In this document: in pieces, positions 1 to 4,911 of the stretch | Layout of the letters: each line of letters starts with the position of its first letter | Numbering within the stretch: position 1 is the stretch's first letter | Assembly: GCA_900551535.1 (NCBI GenBank) | Contig: URWJ01000059.1 | Span: 1-8,403, forward strand | DNA: 8,403 bases | Direction of reading: 5' to 3' | Origin: an uncultured Granulicatella sp. | GTDB lineage: Bacteria; Bacillota; Bacilli; Lactobacillales; Aerococcaceae | Program-made: the position numbers and the translations under genes | The notes under the pieces: generated by a model | The model's input: only the letters and a program-made list of their open reading frames with translations | What the model was told of the DNA's origin: nothing | Database searches by the model: none

Positions 1-826
1 TTTTCTCATAATAAATTACATCAAAACCATTCCGATTTGTACTGTTGTCAAAATCTAATCCCATCAAGTCATCTCCCAAAACCCAAAATTGTAAAATTCC
101 TTCTTTTGGAAAATTTTCTAGACCTTTTAAGTCAGCACAATTTATCTGTGCAAGAAACATAAACTGTTTCCCTTCTGAATTTGTTGGAATTTTACTCCCT
201 TTTGGAATATATGGAATTCCTTCAATTTTACTGTCTGTTATTTTTATTTCTTTTGAAGCACTGACCGAAGCATCTGCAACAATCATTTCTTTTAAAGATC
301 CCATTTCCCAATCAACGAATTGATAACGAATATTATGATTGCATTCATGCGCCATCGCAGAAGCAATTCTATTGATGGTATATTCATTTGGTACAAGGGA
401 TAGGAAAATATACCCTGGAATCCCTCCATCCCCACTGTAATTTTCATTAATCCTCATCATTGGACTCGCTTCGTTTCCTAGTAAAGCCGTAACATAGTAA
501 TCTTGTTGTTTTAATGAAATTCCTTTCGATGTAAAGCTTTCAACGGAACGGTTAAAGGCTTGTTTAATATTTTCCCAAAACTCTTTATCGAATTGATTTA
601 TCATTTGAAGGTCTTCTTCAGATAAATCTTTTGGCATCTTGTGCATGTACCCCATTAGTGTCATCACATTGAATGGAATTCTTTCATCAAATGAAATCCG
701 TTGAATAGTAAACTTCTCTTTAAAGGGTAGTAATAATTTTTCTTTGAATAAAGCATCTCTTTGATCTACAGGAAGCGTTAAGAGCTCTCTATAAACACTG
801 TCTGATTCGATTAAATGTAATTTCAT
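1..826 (-). CDS. Chimeric protein: DUF2268-type putative zinc protease domain fused to DUF1963/YwqG-like domain (partial, C-terminus outside window)
   Basis: The gene starts at ATG 826-824, with AGGAGG at 840-835 and an 8-nt spacer. It stays open for 275 codons and leaves the window at base 1. Residues 1 to about 182 read like the DUF2268 family of predicted Zn-dependent proteases: the opening MKLHLIESD, a YSGDGGIPGYI block (130-140) and the HExxH-type motif HECNH (160-164). After about residue 185 the sequence no longer follows that family and instead resembles DUF1963/YwqG: SKIEGIPYIPKGS (199-211), FLAQIN (224-229), GILQF (243-247), GLDFDN (256-261) and VIYYE (270-274). The join is in frame without a stop. 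The region after HExxH that should carry the third zinc ligand (a Glu in an EGLAE-like stretch) reads VADASVSAS, so proteolytic activity is doubtful. Codons such as AGA, AGG and ATA are commoner than in the mur genes, which suggests an accessory gene. Function is unknown; family assignments are from memory of family patterns. Confidence 0.82.
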   Translation of the reverse strand, partial: MKLHLIESDSVYRELLTLPVDQRDALFKEKLLLPFKEKFTIQRISFDERIPFNVMTLMGYMHKMPKDLSEEDLQMINQFDKEFWENIKQAFNRSVESFTSKGISLKQQDYYVTALLGNEASPMMRINENYSGDGGIPGYIFLSLVPNEYTINRIASAMAHECNHNIRYQFVDWEMGSLKEMIVADASVSASKEIKITDSKIEGIPYIPKGSKIPTNSEGKQFMFLAQINCADLKGLENFPKEGILQFWVLGDDLMGLDFDNSTNRNGFDVIYYEK

Positions 827-855
827 AACATATTCCTCCTTTGATCGATATTAGG

Positions 856-886
856 AGTATATACCCTTACGTTACGTCAGAGTCAA
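856..886 (-). promoter_or_regulatory. MerR-type promoter with 19-bp spacer for the chimeric gene
   Basis: Reading the minus strand, TTGACT (886-881) is followed by 19 bases and then TATACT (861-856). A 19-bp spacer is too long for ordinary sigma-A use and is the hallmark of promoters that MerR-family activators untwist. The spacer carries a dyad, annotated separately. A start site near 849 would give a leader of roughly 23 nt with the AGGAGG box in place. An alternative -10, TATATA with a 17-bp spacer, overlaps it, so some basal activity is possible. The cognate MerR regulator is not in this window. Confidence 0.72.
866..880. promoter_or_regulatory. MerR/TipA-like operator dyad inside the 19-bp spacer
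   Basis: The plus strand reads CTTACGTTACGTCAG, a 15-nt odd palindrome with one mismatched pair and a free centre base. It sits between the -35 and -10 boxes, where MerR dimers bind. The ACGTnACGT core recalls operators I associate with TipAL/Mta-type MerR regulators of Gram-positive bacteria. That subgroup assignment is from recall and is an inference. Confidence 0.62.
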
Positions 887-889
887 CCA

Positions 890-916
890 TTTTCTCTTTC
901 TTTTTTTCTTTTTCTT
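890..916 (-). promoter_or_regulatory. Purine-rich A-tract upstream of the -35 box, possible UP element
   Basis: All 27 bases are pyrimidines on the plus strand, so the minus strand is a run of A with scattered G. It ends three bases upstream of the TTGACT -35 box of the MerR-type promoter. This is the position and composition at which A-rich UP elements contact the RNA polymerase alpha subunits. Function is inferred from position only. Confidence 0.4.
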
Positions 917-918
917 AC

Positions 919-1062
919 TATACGAAACGAAGAAGATGACTACACCGCCGTCGCAAGGAGCACATCCCGCCTTCCCGGCACAAGTCCACATCCTCGTCCA
1001 TTTAGAAGCGCACTAAAATACGATTACGGAAATCTTGCGGATTCATCGTAGCAGTAATGGGG
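919..1062. other. Intergenic stretch with a GC-rich patch and no supportable gene
   Basis: About 940-1010 is clearly richer in G and C than the flanking DNA. Short open frames exist on both strands, but none has a convincing ribosome binding site or recognisable family pattern. The stretch lies between the promoter of the chimeric gene and the structured RNA candidate. Together with 1063-1218 it makes a gene-free interval of about 300 bases. It may be a decayed mobile element, but no transposase motif was recognised. Confidence 0.45.
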
Positions 1063-1162
1063 GATAGCAACCAATGTGAATTACTGACTCTAGGGTGAAA
1101 CCCGTAGAGTCAGTTTGAAGCTTGGTAGGATTGAGACCTTGGCTCAATCCGGTATCGCTATT
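1063..1162 (+). ncRNA. Candidate structured RNA: three-way junction, unrecognised family
   Basis: A closing helix pairs ATAGC (1064-1068) with GCTAT (1157-1161), extendable by one G·U pair. A second helix pairs ACCAA (1070-1074) with TTGGT (1122-1126) and encloses a long hairpin: CTGACTCTA (1084-1092) with TAGAGTCAG (1105-1113), then GGGT with ACCC across one bulged G and a GAA loop. A third helix pairs GGATTGAG (1128-1135) with CTCAATCC (1143-1150) around a 7-nt loop. Four nested or branched perfect helices in 100 nt are unlikely by chance. The plus strand is preferred only because of the G·U pair. No clear promoter or U-rich terminator was found, so transcription is unproven. Possibilities include the guide-RNA-like right end of an IS200/IS605-type element, a small RNA or a folded repeat element. 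Confidence 0.5.
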
Positions 1163-1197
1163 GTAACAACTATAAAAATTCTAGGGGGAGCTTTTTG

Positions 1198-1216
1198 AAA
1201 GTCCCTACGGGACCTC
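1198..1216 (-). terminator. Small hairpin just past yjdM; weak terminator or element-end hairpin
   Basis: On the minus strand GAGGTCCC (1216-1209) can pair with GGGACTTT (1205-1198) around a 3-nt loop, giving 8 pairs including two G·U. It lies directly after the yjdM stop codon, which fits a terminator for the trhP1-trhP2-yjdM unit. However, it is followed by C and five A rather than a U run, so intrinsic termination would be weak. The perfect 5-bp core GTCCC/GGGAC is visible on both strands and could equally be the terminal hairpin of a mobile element. Confidence 0.4.
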
Positions 1217-1218
1217 AA

Positions 1219-1548
1219 TTAAATCTTTTTAACAAACTCAGATTTAAGTTTCATTGCGCCGAAACCATCTATCTTACAATCGATATTATGATCGCCTTCC
1301 ACGATGCGAATATTCTTCACACGTGTTCCTTGCTTAATATCTTTCGGAGCGCCTTTCACTTTTAAATCTTTGATGACTGTTACAGTATCGCCATCTTGTA
1401 ATTTATTTCCGTTCGCATCGATGGCTACTGGACCTTCTTCAACTTCTGAACCTGGTTCCCATTCATACGCACATTCTGGGCATACTAGTAATACGCCATC
1501 TTCGTATGTGTATTCTGAACCACATTTAGGGCAATTTGGTAATGACAT
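1219..1548 (-). CDS. yjdM: YjdM/PhnA-family zinc-ribbon protein
   Basis: This 109-residue protein has an N-terminal zinc ribbon formed by C6-P-K-C9 and C23-P-E-C26. A small beta-rich domain follows, with the family pattern VAIDANGNKLQDGDTVTVIKDLKVKG at about 41-66. Length matches the E. coli YjdM (PhnA) family, about 110 residues. The PhnA name is historical; the protein is not phosphonoacetate hydrolase, and its biochemical role is unsettled. ATG 1548-1546 is preceded by AGAAGG (1560-1555) with 6 nt between. The gene follows trhP2 after a 30-nt gap with no terminator, so it is probably the last cistron of that operon. It is likely cytosolic, as no signal peptide or membrane segment is visible. 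The link to tRNA modification is by position only. Confidence 0.9.
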   Translation of the reverse strand: MSLPNCPKCGSEYTYEDGVLLVCPECAYEWEPGSEVEEGPVAIDANGNKLQDGDTVTVIKDLKVKGAPKDIKQGTRVKNIRIVEGDHNIDCKIDGFGAMKLKSEFVKKI

Positions 1549-1578
1549 TTTATTCCTTCTTTCTTTTAAAAATTCGTC

Positions 1579-2820
1579 TTAACGACGTTTACGAATCATA
1601 TCTAAAGGTTTCACTGGCTCAGATACTTTCATCTTGCAGATCATCATCGCATGAGGAGCTGCTTCGATTTCTTCACCATTTTCATCCCACAATTGTGTTA
1701 ATGCTTCTTCGTGGTGGCGCATTCCTGGTCCGTAGAACTCGATATGGTCTCCAACCTTGAAGTTATTACGTTGTTGTACTGTTGCCATTTGAGTTTCTGG
1801 ATCATACTCAAGTACTTGTCCAACGAAAGCATATTGAGGAATTTGACGGCGTGGGCCAAATAATTGTTCTTCTTCGGTTGGAATTTGGTAGTAGAAACCA
1901 GTTGCTAACTCACGTTGTGCTGCTTTCCATAACTCGTCAATCCATTCTTGTTTACATACATAGTTATCTGGATCTTCGCAGTAAGAATCTACTGCTGCTC
2001 GATAAACGTTCGATACTGTTGAAACGTAGTGGATTGATTTCATACGGCCTTCAATCTTCAAGCTATCTACACCAGCTTCGATTAAGTCTGGTAAGTTTTG
2101 AATCATCGCTAAGTCAACGGCACTCATTGAGAATTTTTCTTCGATTTCTTCTTCGCCAGCACCGACCATATTCTTTTCGCCGGCAAATGGCATATCGAAT
2201 AGACCATATTTCCAACGACAAGACTGCGCACATCCACCACGGTTGGCATCACGATGCACCATGTGGTTTGATAATACGCAACGTCCTGAATAAGAAATAC
2301 ACATTGCACCGTGGATAAACGCTTCGATTTCTACATCCACTTTTTCTTGCATTTCTTTGATTTCGTCCATTGACACCTCACGCGCTAACACGACACGCTC
2401 TAAGCCTTCGTCTTTCCAGAAGTTTAGCGTTTCGTAGTTGGCTGCTGAAGATTGTGTTGATAAATGGATTGGTAATCCTGGCGCTTCTGAGGCACAAATA
2501 TCCATTAAGGCCATATCACTGATGATGGCTGCATCGATACCGATGTCACGAACCGTACGGAAGAATTCTCCCGCTCCTTTTTCGTCACCTTCGTGCGTAA
2601 CCATGTTGGCTGCGATATATACTTTTGCGTTATGTGCATGGGCAAAATCAACGGCTTCTTTCATTTCTGCAAAGTCGAAGTTCCCTGCACGGCTACGAAG
2701 TCCATACGCTTCCCCACCAAGGAAAACTGCATCTGCTCCGTATAAAATAGCTGTTTTTAGTTTTTCAAGAGTACCCGCTGGAGCAAGTACTTCAGGTTTT
2801 TTCAATATTTTTCTTCCCAT
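1579..2820 (-). CDS. trhP2: U32-family tRNA uridine-34 hydroxylation protein TrhP2 (YrrO-like)
   Basis: This 413-residue protein matches the large U32 partner. It opens with KPEVLAPAGTLEKLKTA (8-24), as in YrrO/YegQ proteins. The U32 signature EAFIHGAMCISYSGRCVLS spans 166-184, and four cysteines (C174, C181, C197, C201) are placed to hold an iron-sulfur cluster. A C-terminal U32 domain begins near QYAFVGQVLEYD (329-340). Family members once called peptidases or collagenases are needed, with prephenate as a cofactor source, to form 5-hydroxyuridine at wobble position 34 of tRNAs in E. coli (TrhP) and B. subtilis (YrrN/YrrO). The start at ATG 2820-2818 is supported by AGGAGA (2833-2828) with a 7-nt spacer, and this box overlaps the stop codon of trhP1, so the two are translationally linked. 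It is expected to be cytosolic. Confidence 0.93.
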   Translation of the reverse strand: MGRKILKKPEVLAPAGTLEKLKTAILYGADAVFLGGEAYGLRSRAGNFDFAEMKEAVDFAHAHNAKVYIAANMVTHEGDEKGAGEFFRTVRDIGIDAAIISDMALMDICASEAPGLPIHLSTQSSAANYETLNFWKDEGLERVVLAREVSMDEIKEMQEKVDVEIEAFIHGAMCISYSGRCVLSNHMVHRDANRGGCAQSCRWKYGLFDMPFAGEKNMVGAGEEEIEEKFSMSAVDLAMIQNLPDLIEAGVDSLKIEGRMKSIHYVSTVSNVYRAAVDSYCEDPDNYVCKQEWIDELWKAAQRELATGFYYQIPTEEEQLFGPRRQIPQYAFVGQVLEYDPETQMATVQQRNNFKVGDHIEFYGPGMRHHEEALTQLWDENGEEIEAAPHAMMICKMKVSEPVKPLDMIRKRR

Positions 2821-2831
2821 TTGACTCTCTC

Positions 2832-3752
2832 CTATTTCACATCTTCTGGATTTAATAAGTAAAATCCTGCTTCAAGACCACGTACTTTTGGATGGTGTGC
2901 GCGCACTTGTAATTCCAGGCTAGCACTCTTCTCTGGCGTCCATGTACCTGCTTCGATTTCATTACGAGCATTCACGAATAATTTCGCTACTTCCACGAAA
3001 TCTTGACCTGGAGCTAACACTCCATCTAATTTCCATTGTGGAATACCCATTTCTGTTAATTCTAACAAATATGGTGCAAGAGACACGTCGTTATTCGCGA
3101 AAATATGCGTTCCGTTAATGTCTTCGTAGATTGAATAGTGAGAATCTTCATCGGCAGGTTCTGATACGAATAAACCGCGACGTTTTTCAACAGATTCTTT
3201 TTTCTCAATATAGTTAAAGTAGTTATTTAACAGTGGGCGTTTTGAATGATGGATACAAGTCGCACCGTACACAAGAACTTCGATTGGAATTTCTACACCT
3301 GCTGCCAAAATTTTCATTTCTTCACGAGGAATTTCACGCGCAATCACCGCACCAACGGCACCACGTTTTCCCCAGAAGTTGATTTGACGACTACTTGTTA
3401 CTAAAACCGCTGCATCATAACGATACGGAATTGAGTACTCAGGGTTCTTCATGATCTGAACTACACCTGGATCTCCTACCGCGATGTTATCAACACCGAT
3501 TTCCTTTAAAAATGTTAAATACTCAGGCACAAGCGCAATTCCTTCGTTATGGAAAATCGCATTTACAGCAACGCTTGCTTTCTTTCCATATTGGTGCGCC
3601 AATTCCGTTAATTCTTTTTGTTCCTCACGTGTAAACGACATAGGAAGGCGAAGTCCGAATTGGTCTTCCCCAAAATAGATCGTGTCCACGCCCGCTTCAA
3701 GCAAGTCTTTTGCTTGTTGGATGGATTCAACTGTTGCAATCAGCTCTATCAT
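2832..3752 (-). CDS. trhP1: U32-family tRNA uridine-34 hydroxylation protein TrhP1 (YrrN-like), cysteine-poor partner
   Basis: This 306-residue protein is the smaller of the paired U32 proteins (YrrN type). MIELIATVESIQQAKDLLEAG at the start and GVDTIYFG (21-28) resemble the beginning of the U32 barrel. The segment EVLVYGATCIHHSKRPLL (158-175) aligns with the U32 signature but keeps only the first cysteine (C166). The second is Pro173, and no other cysteine occurs in the protein, so it cannot build the four-cysteine cluster seen in TrhP2. This is in keeping with a two-subunit arrangement in which TrhP2 carries the metal centre; that division of labour is inferred. ATG 3752-3750 has AAGGGGG upstream with a 7-nt spacer. 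It is the first gene of the trhP1-trhP2-yjdM unit. In B. subtilis the pair follows trmR (yrrM); no trmR is seen here. Confidence 0.92.
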   Translation of the reverse strand: MIELIATVESIQQAKDLLEAGVDTIYFGEDQFGLRLPMSFTREEQKELTELAHQYGKKASVAVNAIFHNEGIALVPEYLTFLKEIGVDNIAVGDPGVVQIMKNPEYSIPYRYDAAVLVTSSRQINFWGKRGAVGAVIAREIPREEMKILAAGVEIPIEVLVYGATCIHHSKRPLLNNYFNYIEKKESVEKRRGLFVSEPADEDSHYSIYEDINGTHIFANNDVSLAPYLLELTEMGIPQWKLDGVLAPGQDFVEVAKLFVNARNEIEAGTWTPEKSASLELQVRAHHPKVRGLEAGFYLLNPEDVK

Positions 3753-3782
3753 CCAAAGGCCCCCTTTGTTTCTATTAAATTT

Positions 3783-3799
3783 ATACTCATCTAGAGTAT
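3783..3799. repeat. Inverted repeat in the trhP1 leader region
   Basis: ATACTC (3783-3788) and GAGTAT (3794-3799) are perfect 6-bp arms around a 5-nt spacer. It lies 31 to 47 bases upstream of the trhP1 start codon and touches a possible minus-strand -10 (TATGAT, 3803-3798). No good -35 was found, so the promoter itself cannot be placed with confidence. The repeat may be an operator or chance in AT-rich DNA. Confidence 0.35.
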
Positions 3800-3812
3800 C
3801 ATAAAATGGCTC

Positions 3813-3838
3813 ATTTTTCTAATGTTGTATAGAAAAAT
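3813..3838. repeat. AT-rich 9-bp perfect inverted repeat upstream of trhP1
   Basis: ATTTTTCTA (3813-3821) and TAGAAAAAT (3830-3838) are perfect inverted arms with an 8-nt spacer. It lies between the mur terminator hairpin and the trhP1 gene, so it could be a second weak hairpin after the terminator or an operator for the trhP1 unit. The minus-strand U-rich tail of the mur terminator overlaps its right arm. Confidence 0.45.
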
Positions 3839-3873
3839 AAACAATCCACCCTATCGAAATCGTAGGATGGATT
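3830..3873 (-). terminator. Intrinsic terminator of the murQ-murP-mupG operon
   Basis: On the minus strand AATCCATCCTA (3873-3863) pairs with TAGGGTGGATT (3853-3843): 11 pairs with one T·G and a 9-nt loop. A U-rich tail GTTTATTTTTC (3842-3832) follows. It begins 7 bases after the mupG stop codon. The plus-strand side also ends in a T-rich run, so it may work in both directions, though no plus-strand gene reads into it. Confidence 0.85.
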
Positions 3874-3879
3874 TTATTC

Positions 3880-4911
3880 TTATTCGACTTCTAATTGAAT
3901 GCCAAATCCTTCTGGCAAAGCGGTAAATACGGCAATCTCAGATGGAAGTAAGTGCCCGATGACGTTTTGTCGAACGTCTTGTGGCAACTCAACTTTAGCA
4001 ATTTCGATTTCACCTTGATAACGACCGTACTGGCTATTCGCTTGATTGATTTCTCCAACGGTGCGGGGTGTTGTAGAAACCTCTCCGCCAAGTAAGGCCC
4101 AGCCGCGAGTACCGAGTACGCGGTATACAAAATCACTGGCATCGATACGGTCACGAAGCACTTTACCTGTTAATTCCACAGGAGCTTCTGCCTTCAGCGA
4201 CACAAACCCTTCTTGGAATTCCTTCATGACTTTTTGAGTGGACATATTAATAAACGTATCCCCTACTAAGATCATATCCGTATGAGAAGCAATCAATTCA
4301 CAAATTGCCAATCGCGTATCCAACGTACGATGCGTTTCCACCGTAGGCAATCCCTCATGAAGCGGCCCTCTTAAAGGCTCATCTCCTGGAATAAATGCCA
4401 GTACTTTTACACCAAGTGCATGCAATTTTTGGTTAATCGTTGCAAATTTAGAAAGCGAAATCCCTGAATAAACTTTTGGATAATAATTATGACAAGCGAT
4501 GATTTGACGAGAAAATCCGAGTCGTTCCAAGAGTTTATATTCGCGGTGCGTAAACGTTGAAGCATTCACGACAAGCGTAAATGCCTTGCCGCAACGTTCG
4601 ATAAACGCTTCGTCCCCAAATTCGTCCAGACGTAAGTACGATAGCCCTGCTTTTTTCAGAGCCGCAATATTTTCTTTGGTAAGATCTTTATGGGCGATGT
4701 CTGGTATTAAATCCACCTCGTATGAACGAGCGAGTTCCACAAGACGTGTCATATCCGAGATTTCAAGCGGATGTTCTGGTAACTGAAAAGAAGTAAAAGC
4801 CACGGTTTGACGCGCGGCTTTCATTTCTTCTAATACTTGTGTCACAACTTGTTCACCAAGATTGATATAGATGGAGCGCCCAAAAGAAATGTTTGCTCTA
4901 TTTGTTTCCAT
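3880..4911 (-). CDS. mupG: 6-phospho-N-acetylmuramidase MupG (DUF871 family)
   Basis: MupG proteins (DUF871) hydrolyse MurNAc-6P-GlcNAc in the cytosol to MurNAc-6P and GlcNAc; this role was established in Staphylococcus aureus. The 343-residue product has the expected N-terminal barrel, beginning at FGRSIYINLGEQ with FTSFQLPEH shortly after, and DLIPDIAHKDL further in. It ends in a smaller C-terminal beta domain containing RTVGEINQANSQYGRYQGEIEI. Catalytic residues were not assigned. The ATG at 4911 is preferred because the family normally begins just before the GRSIYI-like strand. It overlaps the end of murP by 14 bp, so translation is probably coupled to murP. The open frame extends to an in-frame ATG at 4935 (351 aa); neither start has a good ribosome binding site, so the choice is uncertain. 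The gene is third in the mur operon and is followed by a terminator. Confidence 0.88.
   Translation of the reverse strand: METNRANISFGRSIYINLGEQVVTQVLEEMKAARQTVAFTSFQLPEHPLEISDMTRLVELARSYEVDLIPDIAHKDLTKENIAALKKAGLSYLRLDEFGDEAFIERCGKAFTLVVNASTFTHREYKLLERLGFSRQIIACHNYYPKVYSGISLSKFATINQKLHALGVKVLAFIPGDEPLRGPLHEGLPTVETHRTLDTRLAICELIASHTDMILVGDTFINMSTQKVMKEFQEGFVSLKAEAPVELTGKVLRDRIDASDFVYRVLGTRGWALLGGEVSTTPRTVGEINQANSQYGRYQGEIEIAKVELPQDVRQNVIGHLLPSEIAVFTALPEGFGIQLEVE

Noticed and set aside
45..323. Plus-strand open frame of 92 residues
   Set aside because: It lies opposite the minus-strand chimeric gene, has no ribosome binding site and shows no family pattern; it is a shadow frame.
920..1018. 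Remnant of a transposase C-terminus
   Set aside because: All three plus-strand frames were read, and none shows the zinc-finger cysteines or the DxNAAxN pattern of TnpB; there is no support for a pseudogene call.
1170..1215. TPP riboswitch
   Set aside because: CTAGGGGGAGC followed by a U run recalls its 5' strand, but the GCTGAGA and later conserved blocks are absent and there is no thiamine gene downstream on the plus strand.
1782..2318. Plus-strand open frame of 178 residues opposite trhP2
   Set aside because: trhP2 is clearly the real gene in this span. The plus-strand product is low-complexity with many Leu/Arg/Ser and no recognisable domain.
3786..3826. Defined sigma-A promoter for trhP1
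   Set aside because: TATGAT at 3803-3798 could be a -10, but the bases at 17-18 bp spacing do not resemble a -35, so a promoter was not annotated.
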